A DNA stretch of 64,000 nt from Cheilinus undulatus (taxonomy: Eukaryota; Chordata; Actinopteri; Labriformes; Labridae), in assembly GCF_018320785.1 (NCBI RefSeq), contig NC_054879.1, positions 45,498,698 through 45,562,697 on the forward strand, read 5' to 3'. Both the position numbers and the translations under genes were made by a program. Below the pieces are notes generated by a model. It searched no databases. It had not been told where the DNA came from and saw nothing but the letters and a program-made list of their open reading frames with translations. This document shows, one piece after another, positions 34,600 through 46,673 of the stretch. How positions within the stretch are numbered: the stretch's first letter is position 1; each line of letters starts with the position of its first letter.

Positions 34600-36960
34600 A
34601 TTTTCAATTTGACCCACAATTGGAGGGCCACCACTGGCTGGCTTTGTGTCTCTGTCCAAGTGGTTCATCTGACATGAGGGTCCACTTCCACCCTTCAGAG
34701 GGTTTCTTGGCCTTTTTGTCCACTACCTCCCTTCAGAGGTTTCTTTGGCTTGTGGGTCTACTTCCACCCTTTGGAGGGTTCCTTGGCCTGTTGGTCCACT
34801 TTTATCCTAGAGAGGGTTCCTTGACCTGTTGGTCCACTTTCACCCTCAAGAGGTTTCCTTAACCGGCAAGTCCACCTTCACTCCAGAGAGGGTCCCCCAG
34901 CCTTCAGCTACACCTTCATCCTGCAGCAGGTAGGTCACCAAAACCAGTTGAGTCCAATTTTTTCAGTTCCTAAATGCTGCATGGTTGATATACATATAAA
35001 ACTTCACAACATGCATTTAATAGATAAAACAGGTGTTTAAGACAAAATAAAAATTCTAATTTAATACCTTCAAACAAATTTTGCCTGGATCACAAAAAAT
35101 ACATTTGAAAAAAAAAAAAAAAATTCTAAAACACAAAAATCACAACCCAAAGGTGTGTGGTTTCAGGTCAGGATTTAGGGTCTTTGTATTTGTTTGATGT
35201 AAATTATAATTCACATCCTAATCGATTGGCACTATGGCCCGCCATCGGAGGGCCCCTGCCAGCCAGCCTGGTTCTGGTGTTCAGGTGGACGGTTCCTTTG
35301 GCCCCCTGGCCTTCCTCTTCCCAAAAAAGGGTTACTCCAGTCTCAAGGTCCTCCTTCACCCTACAGGGGGTTTCCTCGGTCTCTGGGTCCTCCTCCACTC
35401 TAAAAAGGATTCCTCCTGCCTCTGGGTCCTCCTCAATGCTACAGATGGTTTCCACAGCCTCCAGGTCCTCCTCCACCCTAAAGGATTCCTCCGGTCTCCG
35501 GGTCCTCCTCCACTCTAATAAGGTTCTTCCTGCCTCTGGGTCCTCCTCAACCTTACAGAGGGTTTCCGCAGGCTCCGGGTCCTCCTCAACCCTAAAGGAT
35601 TCCTCCGGCCTCCGGGTCCTCCTCCACCCTAAAAGGGGTTCCACCGGCCTCCAGGTCCTCCTCCACCCTAACAAGGGCTCCTCCGGCCCCGGGTCCTGCT
35701 TGACCCTACAAAGGGTTTCCTCAGCCTCCGGGTCCTCCACCCTAGAAAGGGTTCCCTCGGACTCCAGGTTCTCCTCCACCCTAAAAGGGGTTCCACCGGC
35801 CTCCAGGTCCTCCTCCACCCTAACAAGGGCTCCTCCGGCCCGGGTCCTGCTTGACCCTACAGAGGGTTTCCTAGGCCTCCGGGTCCTCCTCCAGCCTCTT
35901 GGTTTCTCTGGCCTCCGGGTCCTCCTCCACCCTAAAAGGGGTTCCCCTGGCCTCCGGGTCGTCCTCCACCCTAACAAGAGCTCCTCCGGCCTCCGGGTCC
36001 TCCTCCACCCTACAGAGGGTTTCTGCACCCTCTGGGTCCTCCTCCACCCTGTAGGGGTTCCTCCGGCCTCCGGGTCCTCCTTGACCCTACAGAGGGTTTC
36101 TTAGGCCTCCGGGTCCTCCTCCGGCGTCTGGTTTCCTCCGGCCTCCAGGTCCTCCTCCACCCTAAAAATGGGTTCTTCTGGCCTCCAGGTCCTTAAAAGC
36201 AAATGCAATGCAAATTCCAATCAATAAATCTAAAATGTACATTCTTCAACAGGTCCTGATGGTATCAGCCCAGATTCCTGAAGGACTGTGCAAAATGCAA
36301 GGTGCCTCTGGTCATCTTCAACCTGAGATGTGGACCTGACCATCTTCAATGAACACTAAGATGCCCAAGACCAGGTACTGGAGGTTGGTGTTTTTTGACC
36401 CCAGTGTTGAATTTGTCACTGTTTTTTTTCTACTTGCAGATGGGCCTTTTTATATCACACTGCTAATATTAAAAAAAAACAAGAGTTCATGATAGAAATG
36501 AGCCTTTTTTATTTGACTCCGCTAATGCTAATACAAAATAAGAATTCATCATTGAAATGGGCCTTTTATTTTACTCTACTGATGGTAATGTTTTTATGGT
36601 GTTTTGTTGTGAATTAATATTCCCAAACTGAGCAGTTGTTACTTTGACCCACAATCGGAGGGCCCCCACTGGTCGGCCTTGTGTTAGTGTCAAAGTGGAT
36701 GGTTCATCTGACCTGTGGGTCCACTTCCACCCTTCTGAGGGTTGCTTGGCCTGTTGGTCCACTACCTCCCTTCAGAGGTTTCCTTGACTTGTTGGTCCAC
36801 TTCTACCCTAAAGAGGGTTCCTTGACCTGTTGGTCCACTTCAAACCTACAGAGAGTTCCTTGACCTGCGAGTCTACCTCCACCCTACAGAGGGTTCTTTT
36901 GTCAGGAGGTTTCACCTCCACTCTTCATCAGGTCCCCCCGACTTGTTTCATGCAACAGGT
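34600..36960. repeat. Three-module satellite block with a 39-bp GC-rich core unit
   Basis: Three modules begin with a shared header (CGGAGGGCC..CTGG..GTGTT..GTGGA.GGTTC) at about 34617, 35245 and 36655. Each header leads into an array. The middle array (35310-36190) has 39-bp units such as CTCCGGCCTCCGGGTCCTCC plus TCCACCCTAAAAGGGG; the outer two are diverged relatives (GACCTGTTGGTCCACTTCCA). Modules 1 and 3 end in the same CAGGTAGGTCACC sequence (34927 and 36957). Because 39 is divisible by 3, long frames stay open on both strands (35157-36104 + and 35204-36028 -), giving 13-residue repeats; these are not supported as a gene. Confidence 0.85.
36253..36400 (+). pseudogene. LINE reverse-transcriptase fragment, short copy
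   Basis: Reads GPDGISPRFLKDCAKCKVPLVIFNL, the conserved GPDG block of non-LTR reverse transcriptases, then decays. It begins right after TTCTTCAACAG, as does the longer copy at 38671, so the two share a breakpoint and upstream sequence. Confidence 0.65.
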
Positions 36961-37559
36961 AGGTCACCATCACCAGGTGAGTCAAGTTTATTAAGTTCCT
37001 AAATGCTGCATGGTTGGTCACTTACAACAACCACAATAATTACCAATAAAAACAAAAGTGCAAAATGGAAAATACCGAAAAACAAAATTAAACTGGGTTT
37101 AAAAGGGTTGTTCAGTATGAGTGAGAAAGCAATGTTTGTTTAATATAATGTAAACTAATGTCACAAAACCACTGAATTCAAATGAAAAAAAAGATCTGCT
37201 CTAAATGAAAAAACAAAGTCTAAAACTTTTCAAAGCTCAAAAAGGGTGTTCAGTATGAGTGAAAAATCTGTCTTTTATATTACCAAAAAATCAATACAAT
37301 CACTGAATTCAAATAAAATAATAAAATTAATTCAGTGTGTTCAATAAAAGAAAAACAATTCAGACTTTCTCAATATCAAGAAATGCATCTGATCAAAAAT
37401 ATGTCCAATACAAAACAAACATAAGATCTGTTCAACACATTTAAAGGTAGAATCAAAGGGTTAACAATGTTCTTCCAAGAGAAACAAACAACTGAACAAC
37501 AAAATTCAAGGCGATTCTACATCAATCATGTGGGGAAATACTTTGAAGGAAAAAATGAA

Positions 37560-37905
37560 ACAACAGCAAAACAATATCCTCATAGTGCATTCAAGGAAAC
37601 TTGGACCAACAATGGTCCAACAGCAAACAAAAGAATCATATTCTCAAAGTGCTTTCTAACATTGACACCGACATTGGATCCATGCCCAAAAAAAACAATT
37701 TTCTTAAAGAGCTTTCAAGGAAACTTAGTCCGACAATGGTCAAACAGCATATAAAAAAACAATGTTCTCAAAGTGCTTTCAAGGAAACTCAGACCAACAA
37801 TGGACCAACGTCATATAAAAAAACAATGTTCTCGAAGTGCTTTCAAGGAAACTTGGACCAACAATGGACCAACGGCATATAAAAAAACAATGTTCTCAAT
37901 AGCAT
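37560..37905. repeat. Tandem repeat, unit about 63 bp
   Basis: About five units of TTCTCAAAGTGCTTTCAAGG, AAACTTGGACCAACAATGG and CATATAAAAAAACAATG. The overlapping open frames at 37467-38057 come from this repeat. Confidence 0.8.
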
Positions 37906-38112
37906 TTAATATATCTATGTGGTTGAAATTCTTCAAAAATTTTGGTCAGGATCTCTCCTTTTGGAGATGGCGGGTCCTGAGTTTAGACCAGTTGAAAACC
38001 ACTGGTCCAAGGTTCTCAAAGATTAGGAAAAGGGACAACATTTTTAGATACTTTTGATACTTGTGGCTATTTTACATCATGTAAAATGATATATGACAGT
38101 CTTCCAGGGATA

Positions 38113-38345
38113 AAGATTGCACCTACAAGTCAGCCTTTTGTGACTCTGGACTTATCTCTGGCCATAGGCTGCAGGAGGGTGTGAACTCTTGCCTACAGCT
38201 GAAACTGTTTTCTTCTCCTCTGACCCAGTGTTCATCCAATAAGAAGACCCCAATGCTCTCCATCTCCATAACTACTGGATACCTGAAGCGACTGGAGGCT
38301 AGAGCTGCCCTAACGTGCTCTCAACAGCAGCAAGTGCTTGCAGGT
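38113..38345 (+). other. Exon-like open segment, product not recognised
   Basis: Preceded by an acceptor-like GACAGTCTTCCAG and followed by a donor-like TTGCAG|GTGAGC. One frame stays open throughout and contains DSGLISGHRLQEG and ITTGYLKRLEARAALTC; another frame is open for the first 75 bp. I do not recognise it. It could belong to a decayed LINE (a LINE relic starts 330 bp downstream) or to an undescribed gene. Confidence 0.3.
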
Positions 38346-38670
38346 GAGCATCATGTTCTGATATTTTAAGTCTTATTGTTAGGCCTCCTCCTATACATCA
38401 TATTCTTAACGTTGTGATATTTCACTCTTCGTTGGAAACTTGAAATGCCATAGTTTAAGATCATAACCAAATCTTGAGAATCTGACCATTATTTTCAATG
38501 AGTGTACCTTCAAAACCAAGTAGTTAAAATGTTAACATTTTAACCTTCCTTATCAATGGTTTTAATCTTTTTTGGAAGTATTGATTTCAATGAACATCAT
38601 TTGGGAAACTGTAAATACTTAATGTTACTTTTTAAGGGATCAATAAATCTACAATGTGCATTCTTTAACA

Positions 38671-39455
38671 GGTCCTGACGGTATCAACCCAGACTCCTGA
38701 AGGACTGTACAAAATGCAAGGTGCTTTTGGTCATCTTTAACCTGAGCTTGAGTCTAGAGGAAGAGTTCCTACATGGTTCCGGCCCCAAAGACTGCACCTC
38801 AGGGACCTGTGGCCCTCACCTCTCATTTGCTGAAGTCCATGGAGAAGACCAGACATCATGGTGGTTAACGCCAACATCTACCTGCTGTACAGATCCGCAG
38901 TTCACCTGGAGAACCCTGGGGACGCTGTGTGGGTCATGTTCTTAGACTCCTACAGTGGAGCACAGGCAGATTATCATCGGCTTTGTAATCTGTCAGCTGG
39001 TACCCAGACTGTACCGATAAACATCCACAGACTGGACATTAAGAGGGTAGAGACATATAAAAATACCTGAGTGTTCAACAATAAAGTGAATGGGTCAAAT
39101 AATACAGGCGTCCTGTACAAGATGGGGGAAAGGCCTGAGGTCCTTTGGAGTGTGCAGGACTCTGTCACAGACATTTTATGATAGTATGATGGTGTCTGCC
39201 CTCTTTTATGCTGTGGAGGAGGGAGCACAGAAAGAGACAGAAGAAGACTGAAATAGCTGGTCAGGAGTTACAGGTCTGTCCTAGACTGTCCCCTTGACTC
39301 TGGATGAAGCGGGCAATAGGAGGATGTTGGTCAAGCTGACATCCATTATGGATAGCCCCTCTCACCTACTGCATGACACTGTTGGGGCCCTGAGCAGATC
39401 CCTCAGCCCAAGACTGTTGGAACCACCCTGAAAGAAAGAGTGCAAGATCATCCAT
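38671..39455 (+). pseudogene. LINE reverse-transcriptase relic
   Basis: Conserved blocks in order, over several frames: GPDGINPDS (38671), VALTSHLLKSMEK (about 38809-38847), LYRSAVHLENPGDAVWVMFL (about 38885-38943), LDIKRVETYKNT (about 39030-39068), DRRRLK and VLDCPLDSG (about 39240-39305). The region between HLENPG and the C-terminal blocks, including the YADD box, is deleted. The order matches Rex/L2/Jockey-like reverse transcriptases. Many stops. Confidence 0.82.
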
Positions 39456-39655
39456 CCCATGGATCGGCAGCTATTAAGATTAATTTCAATTAATTCAGGT
39501 CTGTAATTAGTGCATTATTATTTTAATCGCGATTAATCTCACACTTTGTCTCTTTCAACACACTCTGGTAAAGCCACCTCAACTCTTCCCTACAGCCACA
39601 GAGATGAAATATAAGTCCATCACTGATCCTTAATTTTTTTTTACATCCCTTTTAA

Positions 39656-40577
39656 CCCTTTTCCTACTGAGTCTAAAAATGGTGATTTGGACATATTTTG
39701 TTATTATGGCTGTAAAATAGTCAGGAATGACTAAGAAAATGCCCTAAGTCTGAGAGCTTTGGTCCTTGAGTTCTTGAACTTGACTTTTCAACATCTGGTT
39801 AATGATTATTGCACATTATATGGAATTGTCAGCAGTTTAAAAGAAGAAAAACACAAAAACAGATTTGTTTTTCATGGCTTTTATGAGAAGAAATGTTGTT
39901 ATTGCTCATAAAGTTTTGATTTGACATTTGAAATGTGAACCTATACATGTTTAGAACAATCACCAATCATTTTTTGAGTCTAGGACTCTGGGTGTGCAAA
40001 ACACAGTGCAAAATTTAACTATATACATAGGCGACAATTAGTGCAAATAAAGGTGGAAAAATGCATTCTCAACATTCTCAAGTAGCATATTGTTATTGCA
40101 CATGACAGACACGCAAAAATGCCACTAACGCTACCAAAACAAAACCCCACTCTCGCTCTCCTTTTACTCTCTTCCTTCACTCTCCTTTCTCACTCGTCTT
40201 CTGCCAAAGCTACCGTTTTTGCAGTGCTGTTTGACATTACCGTAATATATATACCACACATCATATATTGCTGGAAAGCACAGATTCTCAGCTCTCTGTC
40301 AGCGTTGGAATATTTTAGGTTGAGCAAACTTTTGAGGAGTTACATTGTTGAGAATCTGTGTAGCGGTCTCGCAATACTTAAGGTGTTTTGCTATGAATGC
40401 CCACGTCATATGGTTGCGAGTACTGTAGTAATGAACCATATATGTGCACATACCCACAATTCTCAGCTTTCCAACACTGTTGGAATTTTTCTGATCAGAC
40501 AAACTTTGACAGAGTTACGGTAATAATACTCCAGACATATAAAACACAGGGCCGGCGCTGGGTCCGTAGGTAAAGGG
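39656..40577. mobile_element. piggyBac-like MITE with TTAA target site
   Basis: Ends are CCCTTTTCCTAC and, in reverse, CCCTTTACCTACGGACC. They are flanked by TTAA at 39652-39655 and 40578-40581, the target duplication diagnostic of piggyBac. An internal segment is duplicated (GATTCTCAGCTCTCTGTCAG near 40282 and AATTCTCAGCTTTCCAACAC near 40460). The open frame at 40119-40523 has no recognised similarity. Confidence 0.8.
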
Positions 40578-40581
40578 TTAA

Positions 40582-41900
40582 AAACTCAGACAGCTCCGTG
40601 AACCAGTCAGAAGTCATCTGCACCTTTTGTTATCAAGCATTTATTTTACCTTTAACTTGTTTCTAGTTTTAAATTCAAAATAATAGATTTAAATTGTGGT
40701 TAATGCAATTAGAAATGATGCAGTAACTTGCTATTAAGTACAGGGATTCTGAGATAAATCTCAATCAAAAATGTTTATTATTTAACAGCCCCTTCTTACA
40801 AATATATTTCGTCTAATTTATTGAACCAACAGTTATGTTTTCAAAGCTCAAACACAAATGGACAATCTTACTGAGTCAACTTAAAATAAAAATGGTTTGA
40901 AGCTACTTATAAAATGACATGAACAGTAGTTTTACAATAAACAAAGTATCTTTAAATTACATTTAGTAATTCTTCTTAAGAGTTTTACCGCAACACAGTC
41001 AGTCCCCTTCTTTAATGTCTTGCAAAGAACAAGCAACGACATGTATTGTTTTTTCTATTTGATATATTTCTAAACTGCGCATGGTGTTGTGCTAATGGTT
41101 TTACTTCTTGGCTGATAATCTTGTGTTTCCTTCATGTTTACAATTTGTTGATTCTAGCAATTGTCTCACAACCCACATAGTGCATGTTTGCCACCCCGAT
41201 TCAAAACCACCGTCTGATATGTTTTACTCCACCTCACATACATGAGCTTACATAGATGTGAATATGTTTATGTCTGTTTGTAAGAATATGAAAATGAACA
41301 CTTGTAAATTTTCTCACAGTCCCACAGATGTTACAGCTACCTTCCCAAAAGTGAACCTTTCTTCACCCCATAGCGACATGTTGAATTATTGTTAATACTA
41401 TTATTATCACTTTTAGATGTGTAATAGTACCTGGATATTTAATCATTCTTTTAAATCAATACAATACAGTTCACACTGTGTTTTTCTTTTTCTGGTCTTG
41501 ATCCTTCCACAAGTGTAAGTGTACATTTTTGAAAGGAAAATGACATTATTCTATCACTACTTTTTGTCATCTTGTATTGAAGTATTGTTGGTTCATTTTT
41601 CCCTAACTTTACAGGGTTTCTTGTGTAAATTTCTTAATTAAATACCACAAGTATTACAAACATTCAGTTTACTTTTTCTTTTTTTTACTATATATTTTCT
41701 GATTTCTTCCCCTCAGCTTTGAGTAAATGGCCCTGTTTTGAAGGAAAGCACATCTTTACACCCTGGGCAACGTTATTTTGAATGCATGGTGATTAACTGA
41801 ACACAGTGTTTTTTATGCTGGGTGCTTTCTGTAAATCAGCATCAGGCCAGAATCTGCGCATGCGCAGGTGGGAGTGGATGACAGGCGCTGTGGTAGAGGG
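40582..41900. other. Intergenic, no gene seen
   Basis: AT-rich sequence between the piggyBac-like MITE and the next element. No coding similarity or confident element ends. Confidence 0.4.
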
Positions 41901-41901
41901 A

Positions 41902-42567
41902 GGCCATTTTCGAATTTGCCTACTATAGCAGCAGTGCGTACTGATTAGCCCAAAATGCAGTATGCAGTATGCAAACAAATGCGAAAGTTGTAGTATGCTA
42001 AAAATACCTGGATGACATACTGATTCAGGAAAATTTCACAGTATGCATCGGACCAGTCTGCTTCGCCTACTGTTAACCACAATGCAAAGTGCCGGGTCAG
42101 AGTTCATAATGGCGGAGAGCGGCTGACGGTTACGAAAAGTGCCATTATCATTTATCTTTACCTTTCTAACGTGTACTATAGCAAAATAAGTTGTAATAAG
42201 GTCACTGTTGTTTTTGTTTTGCCGTAACGGCCGGAAAGGTGCTGTCAAGTGTGTCCTTTTACTGCACTATACATGCTAAGCTAAAAACAACGGCTATAAA
42301 AATCCAGAAAAATCAAATAAAAACACTTCCCAGATTTTTTTCTGTACATAAATGAGTGGAAAACACAGTAGCGTTGTTTGCAATTGACCAGGGTATGACA
42401 TACCCCTGTATACCGGAAACCAGCTACACCGGGCCAAGCGTACTACACAATGACGTCCTACTGGCAGTCATACTGCATACTACTGTCGAACACAGTACGC
42501 AGTGCGCAGTACATAATGCATACTGCGTTTGGCAGGAGTATGCAGTAGGCTAATTCGAAAACAGCCC
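41902..42567. mobile_element. Inverted-repeat MITE rich in CAGTATGCAGTATGC
   Basis: Left end GGCCATTTTCGAATTTGCC and the right end in reverse GGGCTGTTTTCGAATTAGCC form imperfect inverted repeats, continuing into CTACT.. and repeated GCATACTGC words. The target duplication was not resolved. No coding content. Confidence 0.7.
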
Positions 42568-43669
42568 ATGTCTTCACTAGTTTTATCAGCAGTAAGGAGA
42601 GGTAGACATCATGCTGGCACAGTTTGCTCCAGGTGCAGGATCAGCACACTGGGCAGAGCCAGGTGACTGAAGTCTCTAATTTCAGAGTTTTCTCTGGTAG
42701 CCACAGCAGAACTTTAGCTATTGATGATGTTTTTATGTTGGGTTTCCTTTACTCACAGGACTGCAGAGCGATTTTCTATGTCAAGGGCAGCTGATGGAAC
42801 CATCGGCGTGATGTCAGAGCAAATATTTAAAATAGTACGACTATTTAGTGCAAACTGTCATGGACTGAAAATTAATATTTTGTTAAGCTGGTCCTTTTTG
42901 ATCACACATTGAAGCAAATTTTCAAGTCCTACATATTTGCTGGCCTGAGTGATTAAATTCCTGAGCAGTGCATAAAATAGAGCGATAAAGAAATTTTCCA
43001 GATGCTGCTAGAATCGAACCTTTTTCTGCATGATCGCAAGGTTGCATCACTGCTGCTCAGTCTATACGCTGTGATTTACATGTATCAGTATTGTTCAGTG
43101 CCTTCAAGCGTACCATTCAAGAACGGCAATCTTTCCCTTCCCCCCCTATTGATATGAATATAAATGTTACAGACCATTCTATCGATCTCATCGCTAACCA
43201 TCATCCGGCTCATACAGCATCATAATATTGATTTCTATTTGAAAAATAGAACACAATAAATCCCTGTCTAGCAGAAATGACAATTTAACCACCACTTTGA
43301 TATGATTTCGGAGGAAAGGAAGTCATTATTTTCTTCACTCTTTGAATGAAAATACGAAAATAACAGTATAATTCACGTTGATGCTACATACAGCCTTTAT
43401 ACAGGATCAACTGCTGCCTCCTTTGTGATGCCTATGCGATGAGGAAAGCAGCCTTGCCTGTGAGACTGCGCTGAGGGAAACAGACCCAGTCTTTACGCTT
43501 ACAGATCTGAGTACACATCTGCAGATAGTGTGCGGTAAAAGTGTTGCAAAAGTCACGTGAGTATGACAGCCAATTGAGAGGCGGATTTCAGTTGTAACTG
43601 ATGGCTTTTGAGGATTTGGACAACTTGAAGCAAAAAAGAGTTTTCTGAACCAAAATTAACCCAGTCCAC
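42568..43669. other. Intergenic, no gene seen
   Basis: No transposon ends or protein similarity were recognised. Confidence 0.4.
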
Positions 43670-43880
43670 AATTACAAATTGGTCTACATATTTGCAGATT
43701 AGTGGACGCATTTGTGGATCTTTGTACGCATTTACAGATCTTTGCACACATTTGTGAATTTGCGCATGCGTTTGTGGATTTGTAAATGTATTCAAATCTG
43801 CCTACAAATTTGCAGATTTGTGCACAGATCTTTGTACGCATTTGTAAATACTTTTGCAACAATAATAGCTCCATATTCAT
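43670..43880. repeat. Minisatellite, inverted copy of the 25680 array
   Basis: Reverse-complement relative of 25680-25925. It carries ATTTGTGGATC, TTTGTACGCATTTACAGATC words and ends in TTTGCAACAATAATAGCTCCATAT, which matches the left flank of the other array in reverse. Both lie in the same dispersed element family. Confidence 0.75.
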
Positions 43881-45529
43881 CTCAGTACAGTGTTGTTAGC
43901 TGATGTCACGGCTTTTACTGGAAGTTAACAGTCAGTTAAATGCTGTTTTTTTTGTTCATTGTGAGGTAAATTTACCAAATCTATCAGCCACAGTGGTCTA
44001 TGGATCATTTAAAGCATCATAGCGGAGATTTGAGCCAGAAAACTGACTTTGTTTCTTCTCTGACACAGAGCCAGGCAGCTGTGCTCTAATCATAAGGTCA
44101 ATGTAAGGTCAAGAGGCAGGCTAAGCATGAGTTTTTTTTCCACCAATCAGATCTCATATTTTACCTTTTTTAGGTGCACTATTCTAAATTCTAAGTCATA
44201 TTTTTGCCTTAAAACATAATTGTGACTTTCTTTTTTATATATTTGCCTTTTTAAAAGCATTATTTAAACATCTAATTTTGTGTATTAACCTTTTGCACTA
44301 AGAACTTTGACATTTTATCTCACATTTTTACCCTATAGGTTCACAGTTTTAAATTTTGAGTCATATTTTTGCTTGAAAACATGATTGTGACTTTCTTTTT
44401 TATATATTTTCCTTTTTAAAACATTATTTTAACATCTTATTTTTTGTTTTGACCTTTCACACTAATAATTCTGACTTATTATCTCAGATTTAGAGTTTTT
44501 TAACTCATTTTTTTTTTTAATCATTTTGACTTTTTAAATCTTAAAATCATTTATCATCATTGCTATTTTTTCCCCCATAATTTATTACTGGTGAAAATAA
44601 GGTTGACAGTTAAATGTGAACCCTGTTAGGCCCTCAGGTCGGACCTTAAGTCAGAATTCGGCCCCTTCTGTGATTGAGTTTGACACCCCTGCTCTAAACT
44701 TTACATCTCCCCATGTGCAAGGTGTTTTTTTCCAAGGTAAATTAATATGTGGCTGTTATAGTATAAACAAATAGTCGAAGATTTCCCCTCAGAGATGCAC
44801 ATGTAAAGTAATTCCCTATGTTCCTCAGGTTTAAAGATTTTGCTGACTCTTCACTTCCTTGGAGCCCCACCCTCTTTATCTCAGTGGTTGGTTCAGAAAC
44901 CAACATGGTGGCAGACAACTTAAAAAAAACAATGGATTAGATCAGGATGAGTCTGCCTTCTTTAGCATTTTGGATTAATTTCTGTAGGAAATGATGAAGA
45001 TACTCCTCTGTGCTAACGTGTTGAACATTCTCCAGTTATATCAGCCTTTCAGTAGCCTCACGTCAACGTCTTTTTATCCACTTATAACCCAAGACATAAT
45101 ATGGCTAAGCTTCGGCACATGTGCAGGAGGTGCAGAGAGACCTATAGGGGAATGTTAATCCAGACTATAAACCTTACAGAATGAAGGTGGTCACCCTGCA
45201 GAGATTATTTAAGAGCACAATCACTACATATACAGATGCCAGAGAGACAAAGAGTCTCTGTTAGGACTACAACAAACCCCCTGTTCTTCTGTCTTTTGAC
45301 GCGTACACAGACTTACATGGCACTAGCGCTAGAGAGCACACTAGAGAGCTTTGATTTACAGAGCAGACTGGAGGCAGGATGGATCCTTTCTTCAATCGAT
45401 GACAATACTAGACAAGAGAAAGGAAGGTTTAGGGAACACTGGGGCAGAAGACGTGGACATGCAAAGTCTGAGTTTTTTTTGAGAGCTGATTATTGGATGT
45501 GACAGCTTTTAACATTAAAGAAAGAAAAG
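43881..45529. other. ermn: ermn upstream region and 5' leader
   Basis: 44150-44560 is T-rich and internally repetitive (TGTGACTTTCTTTTTTATATATTT twice). A hAT-like right end GAGTTTGACACCCCTG lies at about 44675-44690. An open frame 45236-45502 ends just before the ermn ATG and, if transcribed, would be an upstream ORF in the leader. The promoter was not identified. Confidence 0.4.
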
Positions 45530-46673
45530 ATGGAGATTGATGCACCTCCTAAGCCTCCAAGGCTCCCTGCAGGGGAAGTTGCACTTGCATCCCAGGTACA
45601 GGGGATGATAGGTGGGACCACTCCTGAAGCAACAAAGAAACTAGAGGAGCCTGAAGACATGTGGCCGATGGAAGAAGGAGATGACTCCGTGTTCTACAGT
45701 GATGAAGAACAACCACAAGAGGACATTGCAATGAAAGTACCATGTGAAATTGCAGCTGGGTCAAGGAAAATGGTCACCAGTGCTGCAGAAGAAGAAACTA
45801 TCCCACAGAGGGAGAGGGATCCAGCAGATCCAGCAGAAGAATCCACTGAGACGCAGAGGGAAGGGACTCCACAGGTCGACCTGACTGGACATGGAGAGAA
45901 AGATCTCCAGAAAGCAGAACCTACTGATGAGCCAGACCCTGCAAACGTGGAGGCAAACTTTCATCCAAATCCAGAGAAGATTGCAAGCTCGTGTGAAGAT
46001 TCTCAGCTGCTCACCTGTGCAATTTCAGATGTAGAGACACATCTTAAGGTCAAGAAATCAGCAGAGGAAGGTAATTCTCTAGTTTTTGTTGTAGAAAAGG
46101 ACATGCAATGATACATTTTACAGTTTCCTTATGATAATAAATATATTGTGGCTGTTTTATATAACAATGCTGGCTTTGCAAATGATAATGGGTCATTTTG
46201 TCTTCTTGAGATCCTGAAATTTTGGTGTTATCACGAGAAAAACAACCAAAAACTATTTATGACTCCTCTCTTTACAATTTCCAGATGATCTCCCCGTTGA
46301 GAAAGAAGAAGCTGTTTTAAACACACACAAACAAAACCTTGCACCTTTTGATGCCACATATGAGGAGAATAATGGGAAGACAGAAATACCAGAGGAGACG
46401 TCTAAAGCCAAAGCTCCATCATCAGGCAAAAAGAAGCAGATCCAAGTGGACCAGAACCCAGAAAAGAACCAGAACTGTAGCGCTCCTCTTGGGTTTCACC
46501 AAAAACCCAACCCAAACTACGCCTCCCTGCCTAACCCCAAGAAATCAAGTCAGCAGAAATCCTTCGACCATCTCACCTCCTCCAAATACAGCACCGTTTC
46601 CTACCGCAGGATCCGCAAGGGCAACACGCGCAAGAAGATCGAGGAGTTTGAGTACATGATGATGAATTTGTGA
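45530..46673 (+). CDS. ermn: Ermin (actin-binding cytoskeletal protein), complete
   Basis: In mammals ermin is an oligodendrocyte protein that binds F-actin through an ERM-like C-terminus and shapes processes and myelin (family knowledge). Two coding exons: 45530-46070 and 46285-46673, AG/GT borders, phase 1, total 930 nt (309 aa; human is about 284-303). The N-terminus is proline-rich (PPKPPRLPAG), then acidic (EEPEDMWPMEEGDDSVFYSDEE), then a low-complexity Glu/Lys/Pro-rich middle. The C-terminus KYSTVSYRRIRKGNTRKKIE followed by EFEYMMMNL matches the human ending (RYNTISYRKIRKGNTKQRI..EFESMMHL) and carries the call; the rest is diverged. Gene order between cytip and galnt5 agrees. A poly(A) signal lies 300 bp downstream. 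Confidence 0.93.

Noticed and set aside
35157-36104. 315-codon plus-strand frame and 274-codon minus-strand frame
   Set aside because: Both arise from one 39-bp tandem unit whose length is a multiple of three; no non-repetitive domain, and both strands are equally open.
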